Shown: positions 19,743 to 31,002, numbered from the stretch's first letter. The stretch: DNA of 64,000 nucleotides from Bibersteinia trehalosi (GCF_004346205.1 NZ_SMAM01000002.1:1-64000), one strand, 5' to 3'. Numbers and translations: made by a program. The notes: generated by a model not told the origin, from the letters alone.

Positions 19743-20981
19743 ATGCAAATCTACCTTGTCGGCGGGGCGGTACGAGACCAACTGCTTGGTTTACCAATTA
19801 AAGATCGTGATTGGCTGGTAGTAGGCGCACCCCCTACCGAACTGCTTGCACTCGGCTATCAGCAAGTCGGCAATGACTTCCCTGTTTTTCTACACCCTAA
19901 AACAAAAGAAGAATATGCTCTCGCTCGCACTGAGCGAAAGAATGGCAAAGGTTATAATGGCTTCATTTGTGATTTCTCTCCTGAGATTACTTTAGAGCAG
20001 GATTTACTACGCCGTGATCTAACCATCAATGCTATTGCTCAAGATGAACATGGTACACTCTATGATCCATATCAGGGAGTCGCAGATTTAAAACAGCGTA
20101 TATTACGCCACGTCTCTGCCGCATTTAGTGAAGACCCACTACGGGTTCTACGTGTCGCGCGTTTTGCTGCTCGGCTACATACCTTTGGGTTTAAGATTGC
20201 ACCAGAGACACTCAAGCTTATGCGGCAAATCAGCGCATCTGGCGAATTAGAAAATCTCACACCGGAACGAGTTTGGCTAGAAACACAAAAAGCCTTTAAT
20301 TGTGATAATCCGCAAGTTTATTTCCATATTTTACGCTTAGTTGGCGCATTAAAAGTATTATTCCCCGAGATCGATGCATTATTTGGTATACCACAGCCAG
20401 AAAAACACCATCCTGAAATTGACTGTGGCGTACATACATTAATGGTTCTAGCTCAAGCAAAAAAGCTCTCTGCTAAAGCGACAGATTCTGAAAGTGTTTT
20501 ATTTGCAGCCCTCTGCCACGATCTCGGTAAAGCACTTAGTCCTAAGGATAATCTGCCTCACCATTATGGGCATGAGGTGAATGGCATCACCCCCACAGTG
20601 AACCTTGCCAATCGCCTAAAAATTCCGAATCATTGCAAAGAATTTGCTCTATTGGTCACAGAATTTCACTCCCACTGCCACAAAATGACAGAGCTTCGAC
20701 CTGAAACGGTGATTAAACTGTTCAATAAATTGGATGTATGGCGTAAACCCGAACGTTTTTTTGACTACCTCTTAGTTTGTGAGGCCGATAGTAAAGGGCG
20801 TTTAGGTTTTGAAGATCGTCCATACCCACAAGCTGAGCGAGCCAAATCCTATTATCATGCTGCAATGCAAGTTGATGTACAACAGGTCATTCAAGATGGT
20901 TTTGAAAAACAGGCTATCCGACAAGAATTAGAGCGTCGCCGAATGTTAGCCATTAGGCAAACTAAAGCAGAGAATGAATAA
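19743..20981 (+). CDS. cca: CCA tRNA nucleotidyltransferase / phosphatase (multifunctional CCA protein)
   Basis: Adds and repairs the 3' CCA of tRNAs. 412 residues, equal to E. coli. The nucleotidyltransferase head has [13 protein letters not shown] and the catalytic acidic pair in KDRDW, then [12 protein letters not shown] and the [16 protein letters not shown] core. A C-terminal HD domain with phosphatase and phosphodiesterase activity is present (CHDLGKA; EFHSHCH). It starts directly after the rdgC stop. A bidirectional terminator lies between it and clpB. Confidence 0.97.
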   Translation: MQIYLVGGAVRDQLLGLPIKDRDWLVVGAPPTELLALGYQQVGNDFPVFLHPKTKEEYALARTERKNGKGYNGFICDFSPEITLEQDLLRRDLTINAIAQDEHGTLYDPYQGVADLKQRILRHVSAAFSEDPLRVLRVARFAARLHTFGFKIAPETLKLMRQISASGELENLTPERVWLETQKAFNCDNPQVYFHILRLVGALKVLFPEIDALFGIPQPEKHHPEIDCGVHTLMVLAQAKKLSAKATDSESVLFAALCHDLGKALSPKDNLPHHYGHEVNGITPTVNLANRLKIPNHCKEFALLVTEFHSHCHKMTELRPETVIKLFNKLDVWRKPERFFDYLLVCEADSKGRLGFEDRPYPQAERAKSYYHAAMQVDVQQVIQDGFEKQAIRQELERRRMLAIRQTKAENE

Positions 20982-21003
20982 TTTGTATGCTTCACAACCA
21001 CTA

Positions 21004-21012
21004 ACAAGCGGT
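21004..21012 (+). repeat. DNA uptake signal sequence
   Basis: Exact ACAAGCGGT in the cca-clpB intergenic region, just before the terminator. Confidence 0.75.
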
Positions 21013-21034
21013 TGATTTACTAAGAAAATATGCA

Positions 21035-21064
21035 AAAGCCGAGTAAGCAACCTTACTCGGCTTT
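21035..21064. terminator. Bidirectional terminator between cca and clpB
   Basis: Perfect 13-base arms AAAGCCGAGTAAG (21035-21047) and CTTACTCGGCTTT (21052-21064), loop CAAC. Confidence 0.9.
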
Positions 21065-21083
21065 GTTTCATGCCAGATACTCG

Positions 21084-23651
21084 TTACTGCTTCGCTACAA
21101 TCTCGCCATTTTCTACGTCAATCACCACCGCTTTATTCGGCAGTAGTTTTCCGCTGAGAATTTGGCTTGCCAATGGATTTTCCAGTTCTTGCTGAATCGC
21201 TCGTTTAAGCGGTCTTGCTCCAAAGAGTGGATCAAAGCCTGCTTCACCAATATGATCCAGTGCTGCATCGCTCACACTCACTTCGTAGCCTCGCTCCGCT
21301 AAGCGTTTAATTAAACGCTCCAATTGAATACGCGCGATTGAACGGATATGCTCTTTGCCTAAACTGTGGAACATCACGGTTTCATCAATACGGTTGATAA
21401 ATTCTGGGCGGAAATGTTGTCCAACCACTTCCATCACCATCTCTTTCACCGCATCGTAGCCTTTATGGGCGTTTTCTTGAATAAGATGTGAGCCTAAGTT
21501 AGAGGTCATAATTACCACCGTATTGCGGAAATCTACCGTTCTACCCTGTCCATCGGTTAAACGCCCATCATCAAGCACTTGTAACAGAATGTTGAACACA
21601 TCAGGGTGAGCTTTTTCCACTTCATCAAGCAGAATCACGGAATATGGACGGCGGCGAACAGCTTCGGTGAGATAGCCCCCTTCTTCATAGCCGACATAAC
21701 CCGGAGGTGCGCCCACCAAGCGAGAAACGCTGTGTTTTTCCATAAATTCCGACATATCAATGCGAACCATTGCATCTTCACTATCAAACAAGAAATTCGC
21801 AAGCGTTTTGGAAAGCTCGGTTTTACCGACGCCTGTCGGCCCTAAAAAGAGGAATGAACCAATCGGGCGATTTGGATCAGAAAGCCCAGCTCGGCTACGG
21901 CGAATGGCATTTGCCACCGCATCTACCGCTTCATCTTGCCCAATGACACGCGCGTGTAACACAGTTTCCATTTGCAGTAATTTTTCTTTTTCGCCTTCCA
22001 TCATTTTGGCAACAGGAATACCCGTTGCACGAGAAAGCACTTCGGCAATTTCTTCATCGGTCACTTTAGTGCGAAGTAATTGATTTTCTGCATTTTTTTC
22101 GCCATTTTCCACCGCTTGCAGCTGTTTCTCTAAATTTGGAATAACACCGTATTGCAACTCCGACATTTTCGCCAAATCACCTTCACGGCGTGCTTGCTCC
22201 ATTTTAATACGCGCATTTTCCAACTCTTCTTTGATATGCTGCGTGCCGTGCACTGCGGATTTCTCTGCTTTCCAAACCTCTTCTAATTCCGCGTATTCAC
22301 GCTCACGAGCTTGCAACTCTTCATTCAGTTTTTCCAAACGCTGACGGCTTGCCTCATCATCTTCTTTTTGCAGTGCTTGTTGCTCTAATTTAAGCTGAAT
22401 AATACGGCGATCTAATCTGTCTAGCGGTTCTGGTTTAGAATCAATTTCCATACGTAAACTACTTGCCGCTTCATCAATTAAATCAATCGCTTTATCCGGC
22501 AACTGGCGGTCTGAAATATAGCGGTGTGAAAGGGTTGCCGCTGCTACGATAGCAGGGTCGGTAATTTGTACGTGGTGATGGATTTCATAACGCTCTTTCA
22601 AACCACGCAAAATCGCAATAGTATCTTCCACACTCGGCTCGTCCACTAGCACTTTTTGGAAACGGCGTTCTAATGCCGCATCTTTTTCAATATATTGGCG
22701 ATATTCATCTAACGTAGTTGCCCCCACACAGTGTAATTCGCCACGTGCAAGGCTTGGTTTGAGCAAGTTACCTGCGTCCATCGCTCCATCGGTTTTGCCT
22801 GCCCCCACCATTGTGTGAATTTCATCAATAAACAGAATGATTGAGCCCTCTTCTTTACTGATTTCATTCAGCACCGCTTTCAAACGCTCTTCAAACTCGC
22901 CACGATATTTCGCCCCTGCGATCAATGCCCCCATATCCAAAGAAAGCACTTTTTTATGTTTCAACCCTTCTGGCACTTCACCATTCACAATGCGTTGTGC
23001 CAAACCTTCCACAATTGCCGTTTTCCCCACACCCGGTTCACCAATTAACACAGGGTTGTTTTTGGTACGGCGTTGTAACACTTGAATGGTACGGCGAATC
23101 TCTTCATCACGACCAATAACAGGATCTAATTTGCCATTTCTTGCTCGTTCGGTTAAATCAATCGTATATTTACTTAACGCTTGACGAGTCTCTTCTGCAT
23201 TTTGGCTATTCACTTTTTCTCCTCCCCGAATTTGGTTAATCGCTTGTTCCACTTTAGCTTTGGTTAGCCCGACCGTTTTCAATAACTTGCCTAAATCGCC
23301 ACTATCGTCCAATGCCGCAAGCACAAACAATTCAGAGGAAATAAAGCTATCGCCCATTTGTTGTGCTAGTTTATCGCATTGATTTAATAGACGAATTAAG
23401 GCTTGAGAAGGCTGCGTGGTTGCCCCTTGTACTTTCGGTAAACGGTTGATAAGGTTTTCCAACTCATTTTGTAATTGCGCAGGCGATACCCCCAGTGTGG
23501 TAACAAGCGGTGAAATTGAGCCATCATTTTGCAAAAGTAAACTTTGCATCAAATGCACTGGCTCAATGTAATTGTGATCACGCCCTACTGCCAAAGATTG
23601 GGCTTCGGCAATGGCTTCTTGAAATTTGGAAGTGAATTTATCAATGTTCAT
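21084..23651 (-). CDS. clpB: Chaperone ClpB, protein disaggregase
   Basis: Hexameric AAA+ disaggregase that works with DnaK. 855 residues, very close to E. coli (857). Order: Clp N-domain, AAA-1 with Walker A GEPGVGKT, coiled-coil M domain ([20 protein letters not shown] to [15 protein letters not shown]), AAA-2 with GPTGVGKT, then the C-terminal D2 small domain ([19 protein letters not shown]). Of two adjacent ATGs the second (23649-23651) was chosen, since it sits six bases from TAGGAG and begins MNIDKFT. A sigma-32-like promoter lies about 54-81 bases upstream. Confidence 0.97.
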   Translation of the reverse strand: MNIDKFTSKFQEAIAEAQSLAVGRDHNYIEPVHLMQSLLLQNDGSISPLVTTLGVSPAQLQNELENLINRLPKVQGATTQPSQALIRLLNQCDKLAQQMGDSFISSELFVLAALDDSGDLGKLLKTVGLTKAKVEQAINQIRGGEKVNSQNAEETRQALSKYTIDLTERARNGKLDPVIGRDEEIRRTIQVLQRRTKNNPVLIGEPGVGKTAIVEGLAQRIVNGEVPEGLKHKKVLSLDMGALIAGAKYRGEFEERLKAVLNEISKEEGSIILFIDEIHTMVGAGKTDGAMDAGNLLKPSLARGELHCVGATTLDEYRQYIEKDAALERRFQKVLVDEPSVEDTIAILRGLKERYEIHHHVQITDPAIVAAATLSHRYISDRQLPDKAIDLIDEAASSLRMEIDSKPEPLDRLDRRIIQLKLEQQALQKEDDEASRQRLEKLNEELQAREREYAELEEVWKAEKSAVHGTQHIKEELENARIKMEQARREGDLAKMSELQYGVIPNLEKQLQAVENGEKNAENQLLRTKVTDEEIAEVLSRATGIPVAKMMEGEKEKLLQMETVLHARVIGQDEAVDAVANAIRRSRAGLSDPNRPIGSFLFLGPTGVGKTELSKTLANFLFDSEDAMVRIDMSEFMEKHSVSRLVGAPPGYVGYEEGGYLTEAVRRRPYSVILLDEVEKAHPDVFNILLQVLDDGRLTDGQGRTVDFRNTVVIMTSNLGSHLIQENAHKGYDAVKEMVMEVVGQHFRPEFINRIDETVMFHSLGKEHIRSIARIQLERLIKRLAERGYEVSVSDAALDHIGEAGFDPLFGARPLKRAIQQELENPLASQILSGKLLPNKAVVIDVENGEIVAKQ

Positions 23652-23704
23652 CATTTACTCCTAAAATCGTTATTCAGCCTTATGCTGAATTTCAACGAGA
23701 ACAT

Positions 23705-23732
23705 AAATGGAGTTTAGAGAAGAAATTTCAAG
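23705..23732 (-). promoter_or_regulatory. Sigma-32 (heat-shock) promoter for clpB
   Basis: On the minus strand CTTGAA (23727-23732) is followed after 14 bases by CTCCATTT (23705-23712). This matches the RpoH consensus CTTGAA-N13-15-CCCCATNT at all but one fixed position. Transcription would begin near 23698, giving a leader of about 47 bases that contains the hairpin ATTCAGC-ATAAG-GCTGAAT (23672-23690). Confidence 0.8.
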
Positions 23733-24058
23733 CATTTTTTGTAAAAATTTCTTTACAGCCTAAAAACCTCGACCCATTGAGGGTTCAGATCGCTAATATT
23801 TCCAATGCAAATCTAACAAGTTGAGCTAATAGATTATCAGCAAAAAATTAAGCTTAAAAATAAACAAAAAGAAGTGAAAATGAATCGATAATTGGCAACT
23901 TTATGCCAATTATCCTTTGACATAGATGATTTATAGAAAAGCCCTTAGAGGCAAGTAGAAAATAAGAATCTCTAAAATACGAAAACTAGCATCCCTGCTT
24001 CAGAAAACAGTTTCACACACCGAGCACTAAACTCGGCATAAGTTTAGAGAACGTATCC
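23733..24058. other. Intergenic region between clpB and dcd
   Basis: No gene was recognised here. It holds several dyads. GATAATTGGCA/TGCCAATTATC at 23887-23914 has 11-base arms and a 6-base loop, and may terminate the udk-dcd transcript. AACCCTC...GAGGTTTTT on the minus strand, around 23763-23784, is a weaker terminator-like structure. Next to the dcd stop, two mutually exclusive stems share bases: CCGAG/CTCGG (24020-24036) and CTAAACT/AGTTTAG (24027-24047). Confidence 0.5.
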
Positions 24059-24643
24059 CTATGAGTCATGATCAATCCGACTCGAAACCGCATTCTGCTG
24101 ATTTTTATATTTTGCGTCTTTACGAGCATTATATGGACGTTCAGCATAGCCACTTAAAATTTCAAAACTTAATGCACCAATCGCCATATTAGGCCGTAAT
24201 GCCAAAGGTAACTTACCTGCATTAAAAAATTCCAGTACAATTTTGCCTTCCCAACCGGGATCAATACGGTGTGCCGTAACATGCACCATTAAGCCAAGAC
24301 GGGCTAAAGAAGAACGCCCATCTAACCAGCCTACAATGTTGGCAGGTAATTTAACACTTTCTAAAGTAGTAGCTAAAGCAAGTTCCCCTGGGTGTAAGAA
24401 AAACGCGTCACCTTCTGCGATAATAATTTCTTCACTCATCACGCGCTCAAGCTGTGCAGACATTTCTTCTCTAGGACCACTTAAATCAATATATGGCGTT
24501 GAGTGCTCGCGAAACACTCTAAAAGAGTTGCCTAAACGCACATCAATAGTTGCGCCATTAATTTTTTCATTTGAAGGACGAGGCGTTAAGCTGATAATGC
24601 CTTTATCTAAGTAACGCTCAATATCGCTATCACATAAACGCAT
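24059..24643 (-). CDS. dcd: dCTP deaminase
   Basis: Converts dCTP to dUTP, the main route toward dTTP in enteric-type bacteria. 194 residues, matching E. coli (193). The catalytic Glu138 lies in [34 protein letters not shown] is the family core, and the C-terminal [14 protein letters not shown] lid is present. It lies 8 bases behind udk and is probably in one pyrimidine operon with it. Confidence 0.96.
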   Translation of the reverse strand: MRLCDSDIERYLDKGIISLTPRPSNEKINGATIDVRLGNSFRVFREHSTPYIDLSGPREEMSAQLERVMSEEIIIAEGDAFFLHPGELALATTLESVKLPANIVGWLDGRSSLARLGLMVHVTAHRIDPGWEGKIVLEFFNAGKLPLALRPNMAIGALSFEILSGYAERPYNARKDAKYKNQQNAVSSRIDHDS

Positions 24644-24651
24644 AACTATTC

Positions 24652-25302
24652 CTATTTTTTACCAAGTAACTCTTTAATTTGTGCTTTAAGAATATTAATG
24701 GCTACACGATTTTTACCACCTCGTGGCACCACAATATCCGCGTACTGTTTCGAAGGCTGCACAAACTGTAAAAACATTGGGCGAACGGTAGTTCGATACT
24801 GATTAAGCACTGATTCTAATGTACGTCCACGCTCTTCCATATCCCGTTGTAAACGACGAATAAAACAGATATCTAATGGCGCATCAACAAAAATAGACAT
24901 ATCAATTTCATTACGAATATGTTCATCTGTAAGCAACAAAATCCCTTCCAGAATAATCACTTTTTTCGGAGAAAAGTAAGTGACTGTTGCTTTGCGATTA
25001 TGCTCAGCGTAATCATATTCTGGAATCTCAACCGACTGCCCCTGCTTTAACTGCTTTAAATGTTGGACTAATAATGCGTGATCCATAGAATTAGGGTGAT
25101 CGTAATTGGTTTTTATCCGTTCTTCCATCACCATGTGGGATTGATCTTTATAATAAGCATCCTCAGAAATAATCCCTATATCTTCCTGACCTAATTCTGC
25201 TTTTAATTCCTTATAGATTGTCGATGCAATTAAACTCTTACCGGATGCGGATGCACCTGCAATCGCAATAACAATGCAGGATTTTTCTGTTGGATTAGAC
25301 AT
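24652..25302 (-). CDS. udk: Uridine kinase
   Basis: Phosphorylates uridine and cytidine in pyrimidine salvage. 216 residues. The P-loop is GASASGKS (16-23). [13 protein letters not shown] and [12 protein letters not shown] are the substrate-binding stretches, and [13 protein letters not shown] is the lid-arginine segment. First gene of the udk-dcd pair, divergent from the exporter gene at 25386. Confidence 0.96.
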   Translation of the reverse strand: MSNPTEKSCIVIAIAGASASGKSLIASTIYKELKAELGQEDIGIISEDAYYKDQSHMVMEERIKTNYDHPNSMDHALLVQHLKQLKQGQSVEIPEYDYAEHNRKATVTYFSPKKVIILEGILLLTDEHIRNEIDMSIFVDAPLDICFIRRLQRDMEERGRTLESVLNQYRTTVRPMFLQFVQPSKQYADIVVPRGGKNRVAINILKAQIKELLGKK

Positions 25303-25385
25303 ATTTACCCCAAGCTGACTAGAATGCTATATTATAACGTAAAATACTCAAATTTTTCATCCTTTTAACGTTCTCGGAGCAATTT

Positions 25386-26015
25386 ATGCATTCATTCTTA
25401 CACGGTTTTGTGGTCTGCTTTGGGCTGATTGTTTCAATTGGCGCACAAAATGCTTTTTTACTCAAACAAGGTATCCTCAAGCAGCACGTATTTTGGGTTG
25501 CATTTATCTGTTTTTTCTGCGATGTAGTGCTGATGACATTGGGGGTTTTAGGGCTTGGTTCTATCATTGCACAGTCACCATTATCTAGCTTAATACTCGC
25601 TCTAGTTGGCGCTATTTTTCTTTTTACTTATGGCAGTCGTTCATTTATTGCCGCCTATCGAGGGATTGGCGCACTCCAAGCTGAACAATGCAGAAAAGTT
25701 AGTTTGAAACGAGCAATAGCTATTACTCTCGCAATTACACTACTTAATCCACATGTATATATTGATACCGTTGTTATTGTCGGTGGAATTGGAGGAACTT
25801 TAACTTTAGAGCAAAAAATCCAATTTTTAAGTGGTGCTCTGATCTGCTCTTTTCTCTGGTTTTTTGGTGTAGGTTATGGCGCAGGACTATTATCTGGCTA
25901 TTTTGCACAACGACGCACATGGCAAATTTTAGATGCTATTACAGGCTTAATTATGTATGCCATTGCATTGAGTTTATTACTCTATGCCATAGATCTTGGG
26001 TATAAATTATCATAA
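25386..26015 (+). CDS. Amino-acid exporter, ArgO/LysE family
   Basis: 209-residue inner-membrane protein with about six hydrophobic helices. LIVSIGAQNAFLLKQGI near the N-terminus and TLLNPHVYIDTVVIVG in the middle are the paired LysE-superfamily motifs (the second carries the Asn-Pro and Asp residues common to ArgO). It most resembles ArgO, which exports arginine, but lysine or another basic amino acid is possible. A GGAG precedes the ATG. Single gene, with no adjacent regulator gene. Confidence 0.85.
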   Translation: MHSFLHGFVVCFGLIVSIGAQNAFLLKQGILKQHVFWVAFICFFCDVVLMTLGVLGLGSIIAQSPLSSLILALVGAIFLFTYGSRSFIAAYRGIGALQAEQCRKVSLKRAIAITLAITLLNPHVYIDTVVIVGGIGGTLTLEQKIQFLSGALICSFLWFFGVGYGAGLLSGYFAQRRTWQILDAITGLIMYAIALSLLLYAIDLGYKLS

Positions 26016-26083
26016 TTAAGCTATCGGAATACGCTAAATAAACAGAAATTTTTCCGGATGTTCAATTCTAATTAAATGTCATT

Positions 26084-26127
26084 ACTAAAAAAGAGTTCCC
26101 TACTTACCGTGAGCAGGGAACTCTTTT
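26084..26127 (-). terminator. Terminator of the rimP-nusA-infB operon
   Basis: Arms AAAAGAGTTCCCT (26089-26101) and AGGGAACTCTTTT (26115-26127). On the minus strand the stem runs into TTTTTT, so it serves infB; it may also stop readthrough from the exporter gene. Confidence 0.85.
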
Positions 26128-26156
26128 AAAAAGGTTTACTAAAGTTAGCGATGTGG

Positions 26157-28628
26157 TTAGATTGTACGCTTAACTTCAACCACTTCAAAGACCTCAATTT
26201 GGTCGCCGACTTTTACATCGTTATAGTTTTTCACGCCAATACCACATTCCATACCATTACGTACCTCTGATACGTCATCTTTGAAACGGCGCAGTGATTC
26301 TAATTCCCCTTCAAAGATAACCACATTATCACGTAATACACGGATTGGATTATTACGTTTAACCACCCCTTCGGTTACCATACAACCTGCAATCGCACCA
26401 AATTTCGGATGGCGGAATACATCACGTACTTCTGCCAAGCCAATAATTTCTTGTTTAAACTCAGGTTGTAGCATACCGCTCATTGCCGCTTTAATTTCAT
26501 TGAGCAATTCGTAGATGATTGAATAGTAACGTAAATCAATGTTTTCTGTTTCAATCACACGGCGAGCGGTTGCATCGGCACGCACGTTAAAGCCAAGAAT
26601 AATTGCACTTGATGCAGCTGCAAGGGTTGCATCGGTTTCGGTGATACCACCTACACCAGAACCCACTACTTTCACTTTCACTTCATCGGTTGAAAGTTCG
26701 TGTAATGATTGAACAATCGCTTCCACAGAGCCTTGTACGTCTGCTTTCACAATAACATTCAATTCCGCTACATCGCCTTCAGCCATATTGCTAAACATAT
26801 TTTCCAGTTTCGCTTTTTGCTGACGAGCTAATTTCACTTCACGGAATTTGCCTTGACGATACAATGCAACTTCACGAGCTTTCTTCTCATCACGTACCAC
26901 AGTTGCTTCATCACCTGCCGCTGGCACACCTGACAGACCTAATACTTCCACAGGGATAGAAGGGCCTGCTGATTCAATGTCTTTACCATTTTCATCACGC
27001 ATCGCACGCACACGACCATATTCAAAGCCACAAAGTACGATGTCGCCTTTGTTTAGCGTACCTGATTGAACCAAGATAGTTGCTACAGGACCACGACCTT
27101 TATCTAAGTAAGATTCAATCACGACACCACTTGCCATACCATCTTTCACTGCGGTTAATTCAAGCACTTCAGATTGCAGGATAATCGCTTCTAATAAGTC
27201 ATCAATCCCCATCCCCTTTTTCGCAGAAACAGGAACAAATTGTACATCACCACCAAATTTCTCCGAAATGACATCGTGTTGTAATAACTCTTGCTCTACA
27301 CGCTCTGGATTAGCTTCTGGCTTATCAATTTTGTTTACTGCAACTACTAATGGTGCCCCTGCCGCTTTGGCGTGCTGAATCGCTTCAATAGTTTGTGGCA
27401 TCACACCATCGTCCGCTGCAACCACAAGTACTACAATATCCGTTGCTTTCGCACCACGCGCACGCATAGAAGTAAAGGCTGCGTGTCCCGGTGTATCTAA
27501 GAAGGTAATCATCTTACCATCATCAGTTTCCACATGGTATGCACCGATGTGCTGAGTAATACCCCCTGCTTCACCAGCCGCCACTTTCGCTTTACGGATA
27601 TAGTCAAGCAATGAAGTTTTACCATGGTCAACGTGCCCCATAATCGTCACCACTGGCGCACGAGTCACTTTTTCTGCTGCCGTATCACGATCACCTAATA
27701 CCGCTTCTTCCAACTCATTTTCTTTGCGTAAGATAACAGTGTACCCCATCTCTTCTGCAACAAGCTGTGCGGTTTCTTGGTCAATCACTTGGTTGATGGT
27801 GACCATTTCTCCCATTTTCATCATTGTTTTGATCACTTCGGTGGCTTTCACAGCCATTTTTTCCGCAAGATCTTTTACGCTGATAGTTTCACCAATGACT
27901 ACATCAGATTTTGCAACTTGTACCGGTTTTGTGAACGCTTGCTGTAATGCAGAACCTTTTTTGCCCTGCTTACCTTTACCTTTGGCATCTTTACTATTAC
28001 GACGGTCATTACGCTCATTACGCTCTTCATCTCGTCCGCCTTTTTTGCCTTTCGCATTCGCTTTATTACCGCCACGGTTACGGTTATTTTCACTACGGCG
28101 ATCTGAATCACGATCCGCTTCACGTGCATAACTAGAACTAAAACGCTCATCTTCAAAATCATCATTATCTTCGATAATGGTTTCTTCACGCTCTTGTTCT
28201 GCTAAAAGGCGAGCATTTTCAGCCGCTCGTTTTGCTTCCATCTCGGCTTTTTCACGAGCTAATTCTTCTTGCTTACGGCGTAATTCAGCTTCTTCTTTTC
28301 TTTTTGCTTCTTTCTCTGCATCAACTGCTTTTTCAGCTTTCATAGCGGCTGCTTTCGCTTTTTCTTCTGCTGCTTTCTTAGCTTGAGCCTCTGCTGCAGC
28401 TTTTTCTTGAGCGGCTTTTTCTGCTTGCGCTTTTGCCTCAGCTTCCGCTTTCAATTTTGCTTCAAGCGCTGCTTTTTTGGCTGCTTCAGTATCCACTTTA
28501 CGTGATTTACGTACTTCTACCTGTACTTCTTTTGACTTACCGCCCGCGGTCGTGCCGCTTACTGTCGTTTTAGTACGACGCTGTAAACTCAGTTTCTTTG
28601 GTGCTTCTGTTTTAATCTCTTCACTCAT
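26157..28628 (-). CDS. infB: Translation initiation factor IF-2
   Basis: GTPase that places fMet-tRNA on the 30S subunit. 823 residues from the ATG at 28626-28628 (GGGGAAG upstream; begins [18 protein letters not shown]). E. coli alpha IF-2 has about 50 further N-terminal residues, so the first IF2_N-type module is absent here. A long Ala/Lys/Glu-rich helical linker (about 40-180) and a basic Arg/Asn/Asp-rich segment follow. The conserved IF2_N domain ([23 protein letters not shown]) comes next, then the G domain with GHVDHGKT at 331-338, DTPGHAAF and NKID, and domains II-IV. It lies 14 bases behind nusA. Confidence 0.96.
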   Translation of the reverse strand: MSEEIKTEAPKKLSLQRRTKTTVSGTTAGGKSKEVQVEVRKSRKVDTEAAKKAALEAKLKAEAEAKAQAEKAAQEKAAAEAQAKKAAEEKAKAAAMKAEKAVDAEKEAKRKEEAELRRKQEELAREKAEMEAKRAAENARLLAEQEREETIIEDNDDFEDERFSSSYAREADRDSDRRSENNRNRGGNKANAKGKKGGRDEERNERNDRRNSKDAKGKGKQGKKGSALQQAFTKPVQVAKSDVVIGETISVKDLAEKMAVKATEVIKTMMKMGEMVTINQVIDQETAQLVAEEMGYTVILRKENELEEAVLGDRDTAAEKVTRAPVVTIMGHVDHGKTSLLDYIRKAKVAAGEAGGITQHIGAYHVETDDGKMITFLDTPGHAAFTSMRARGAKATDIVVLVVAADDGVMPQTIEAIQHAKAAGAPLVVAVNKIDKPEANPERVEQELLQHDVISEKFGGDVQFVPVSAKKGMGIDDLLEAIILQSEVLELTAVKDGMASGVVIESYLDKGRGPVATILVQSGTLNKGDIVLCGFEYGRVRAMRDENGKDIESAGPSIPVEVLGLSGVPAAGDEATVVRDEKKAREVALYRQGKFREVKLARQQKAKLENMFSNMAEGDVAELNVIVKADVQGSVEAIVQSLHELSTDEVKVKVVGSGVGGITETDATLAAASSAIILGFNVRADATARRVIETENIDLRYYSIIYELLNEIKAAMSGMLQPEFKQEIIGLAEVRDVFRHPKFGAIAGCMVTEGVVKRNNPIRVLRDNVVIFEGELESLRRFKDDVSEVRNGMECGIGVKNYNDVKVGDQIEVFEVVEVKRTI

Positions 28629-28642
28629 AATTCTTCCCCTAT

Positions 28643-30175
28643 TTAACTGAACCAGCAAATTTGACGTGCGGCCATAATTAATTCGCCCGCTTGTTCAGCT
28701 GTTAATTCTTCAATGTCTGCAAGATCATCAACACCTTGTTCTGCCAATGCTTCAAGGGTGGTAATCTGTTTTTCTGCAAGTTTTAGCGCGATGTGGCGTT
28801 CCATCCCCTCTAAATTGAGCAAGCGCTCCTCAATATGCGCCTGTTTTAACGCTTCTTCTTCGGCTAACAGTTGTTGCGTTAATACATTTTTCGCGCGGGT
28901 TTGTAACTCTTCAACCAAATCTTCATCTTCTAAACCATCAATCGCAGTAAGTTCAGCCATTGGAACATAAGCTAACTCTTCTAGACTACTAAAGCCTTCT
29001 TCAATTAAGATTTGCGCAAATTCTTCATCGATCTCTAAGCTCGAAACAAAAAGATTGATCACTTTATTGTCTTCTTCTTGATGCTTCTGATCTAAATCAG
29101 TGGTCGTCATCACATTTAATGTCCAACCAGTTAATTGAGTTGCAAGACGTACGTTTTGACCATTACGACCGATTGCTTGGGCTAACGCTGATGGCTCAAC
29201 TGCAATATCCATAGAATGATTATCTTCATCTACCACAATAGAACTTACATCTGCTGGAGCCATCGCATTGATTACGAATTGTGCAGGATTATCATCCCAA
29301 AGTACGATATCAACTCGCTCACCACCTAATTCATTGCTGATCGCTTGCACTCGTGCTCCGCGCATACCTACGCAAGCACCAACAGGATCAATACGTTTAT
29401 CATGGGTTTTCACTGCCAGTTTAGCGCGACTTCCTGGATCACGAGCAGCACCTTTTATTTCAATCACGCCTTCGCCAATTTCTGGTACTTCTAACTCAAA
29501 CAATTTTTGTAACATGATCGGTTTTGCACGAGTGATGAAAAGCTGTGGCCCTTTTGACTCAGGCTTAATTGCATACAACACCCCACGAATACGGTCTCCT
29601 GGGCGGAAGTTTTCGCGCGGAAGCATATCTTCACGCACAATGATGGCTTCCGCTTTGATCGTAGCATCTTTTTTACCCGGCAATTCTAAAATAATGCTAT
29701 CACGGCTTACTTTTTTTACCGTACCAAGCACAATATTACCTTCTTCACTACGGAATTCATCAATGACTTTATTACGCTCTGCCTCACGGATTTTAGTACT
29801 AATCACCTGACGAGCGGTTTGCATAGTGATACGATCGAAGGCGATCGATTCAATTTCATCTTCAATAAAATCACCTAACTGAATGCTTGGATCTTCATAC
29901 TGTGCGGCTTCCAAGCTAATTTCACGTGTTTGATTGTGAACATTTTCTACCACTAGCCAACGACGAAAAGTGGTAAATTCACCTGTTTTACGATCAATAA
30001 CGACTCGCACGTCAATATCAATACCTTTCGCTGTTTTTACATCTTCACGCTCATTGGCTGCTTTTTTCTTGGTTGAAATTGCTAATGCCGTTTCTAAGGC
30101 TTCGAAAATTGCATCTTTTGGTAGCAGTTTTTCATTGGATACCGCTTCAGCGGCAAGTAAAATCTCTTTGCTCAT
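28643..30175 (-). CDS. nusA: Transcription termination/antitermination factor NusA
   Basis: RNA-polymerase-bound factor controlling pausing, termination and antitermination. 510 residues from the ATG at 30173-30175 (AAAGGAAA upstream; [19 protein letters not shown]). Order: N-terminal polymerase-binding domain, S1 domain ([23 protein letters not shown]), two KH domains ([33 protein letters not shown]), then two acidic repeats (about 355-500) of the E. coli type that contact alpha-CTD. The longer reading adds 21 non-family residues. Middle gene of the operon. Confidence 0.97.
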   Translation of the reverse strand: MSKEILLAAEAVSNEKLLPKDAIFEALETALAISTKKKAANEREDVKTAKGIDIDVRVVIDRKTGEFTTFRRWLVVENVHNQTREISLEAAQYEDPSIQLGDFIEDEIESIAFDRITMQTARQVISTKIREAERNKVIDEFRSEEGNIVLGTVKKVSRDSIILELPGKKDATIKAEAIIVREDMLPRENFRPGDRIRGVLYAIKPESKGPQLFITRAKPIMLQKLFELEVPEIGEGVIEIKGAARDPGSRAKLAVKTHDKRIDPVGACVGMRGARVQAISNELGGERVDIVLWDDNPAQFVINAMAPADVSSIVVDEDNHSMDIAVEPSALAQAIGRNGQNVRLATQLTGWTLNVMTTTDLDQKHQEEDNKVINLFVSSLEIDEEFAQILIEEGFSSLEELAYVPMAELTAIDGLEDEDLVEELQTRAKNVLTQQLLAEEEALKQAHIEERLLNLEGMERHIALKLAEKQITTLEALAEQGVDDLADIEELTAEQAGELIMAARQICWFS

Positions 30176-30250
30176 TTGAGAAAATTTCCTTTTGATAATA
30201 TTCTTCACCCTGCTTATGGCAAGCGGGGCATTTTTCATGATTTTTTACAA

Positions 30251-30712
30251 TTAAAAATTAAATACCGGCACAAGGTTAGCTTTCTGGATATTACCGAATG
30301 CAAACGCCTGTTCGTTACCTTCTACTTTTAAGGTTACTGTATCACCATTGACACTTACAATCTCACCTTGCCATTTACGACGATCAGACATTGGAATACG
30401 TAGATGAACCACCACTTCTCTTCCAATAAAACGCTCATAATGCGCTAGCGTAAAAAGCGGGCGATCAAGTCCTGGTGAAGAGACCTCCAAATTATATTTA
30501 TCGCTAATTGGATCTTCTACATCGAAAATCGCACTTACTTGACGGCTAACATCACTACAATCATCAATAGTTACGCCACCTTCTTTATCAATATATAAAC
30601 GCACTGTTGAGAAACGGCCCGCTCGCTGGCATTCTACCCCAACGAGCTCGAATCCCATTGATTCAATCGTGCCTTGCACGAGTTCTTGTAATTTTTGTTC
30701 CAAGGTTGCCAA
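30251..30712 (-). CDS. rimP: Ribosome maturation factor RimP
   Basis: 30S assembly factor. 153 residues, close to E. coli (150), with the family blocks [37 protein letters not shown] and [14 protein letters not shown]. The start codon is TTG (30710-30712), supported by GGGAGGA six bases upstream. No suitable ATG lies in this frame. A weak start may keep RimP low relative to NusA and IF-2. First protein gene of the operon, behind tRNA-fMet and three hairpins. Confidence 0.95.
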   Translation of the reverse strand: MATLEQKLQELVQGTIESMGFELVGVECQRAGRFSTVRLYIDKEGGVTIDDCSDVSRQVSAIFDVEDPISDKYNLEVSSPGLDRPLFTLAHYERFIGREVVVHLRIPMSDRRKWQGEIVSVNGDTVTLKVEGNEQAFAFGNIQKANLVPVFNF

Positions 30713-30737
30713 AGCATTCCTCCCATTTTTTAGATAT

Positions 30738-30763
30738 AAAAAAAGGACTTAATTAAGTCCTCT
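30738..30763 (-). terminator. Terminator-like hairpin directly upstream of rimP
   Basis: Palindrome AGGACTTAATTAAGTCCT (30744-30761). On the minus strand it is followed by seven T, and the rimP ribosome site begins shortly after. This position suggests attenuation of transcription coming from the tRNA-fMet promoter. Confidence 0.65.
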
Positions 30764-30784
30764 TAAAAAACAAAGTTGACTCTG

Positions 30785-30865
30785 GGACTATTGTAGAGAC
30801 GTATAATATTCAACCCAAATTATCTCGTCGAAGTGGGCGTATAACATATGCCCCTACAATAATCC
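30785..30865. mobile_element. MITE-like inverted-repeat element in the tRNA-fMet/rimP leader
   Basis: An 81-base segment whose ends are imperfect inverted copies. The left end reads GGACTATTGTAGAGACGTAT and the right end, read in reverse complement, GGATTATTGTAGGGGCATAT. The outer 12 bases differ at one position. It also contains an internal stem GGGCGTAT-AAC-ATATGCCC. There is no coding capacity. It may be a miniature transposable element or a genome-wide intergenic repeat; copy number cannot be judged from one window. Confidence 0.5.
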
Positions 30866-30872
30866 ATCGCCG

Positions 30873-30901
30873 CAAAAAAGCCCCAAACATCAGTGGGGCT
30901 T
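30873..30901 (-). terminator. Rho-independent terminator in the tRNA-fMet/rimP leader
   Basis: Minus strand AAGCCCC-N10-GGGGCTT followed by TTTT. It should end most transcripts from the tRNA-fMet promoter before rimP. Confidence 0.85.
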
Positions 30902-30910
30902 ACAAGCGGT
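30902..30910 (+). repeat. DNA uptake signal sequence
   Basis: Exact ACAAGCGGT immediately beside the leader terminator. Confidence 0.75.
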
Positions 30911-30974
30911 TTGTTTCATATTCTTTTTTGAAAAAATTTTTCTACAATTTTTTTACAAACGCTATATGAAACAA

Positions 30975-31002
30975 AGCTCATTGTCCGTTAGAACAATGAG
31001 CT
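30975..31002 (-). terminator. Hairpin just after tRNA-fMet
   Basis: Perfect 10-base arms AGCTCATTGT (30975-30984) and ACAATGAGCT (30993-31002), 8-base loop, weak T tract (TTTGTTTC) on the minus strand. It lies six bases from the tRNA 3' end and could serve as a processing signal or a partial terminator. Confidence 0.6.

Noticed and set aside
25386-26015. Lysine riboswitch before the LysE/ArgO-like exporter
   Set aside because: Only 83 bases separate it from divergent udk, too short for that riboswitch, and no fitting structure is visible.
27724-28386. Open frames on the plus strand opposite infB (27724-28131 and 28177-28386)
   Set aside because: They are antisense shadows of the Ala/Lys/Glu-rich linker of infB; low-complexity Ser/Arg/Leu translations with no family features.
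29268-29810. 180-codon open frame opposite nusA
   Set aside because: Antisense to the conserved S1/KH coding region of nusA, no ribosome site and Ser/Pro-rich composition typical of a shadow frame.
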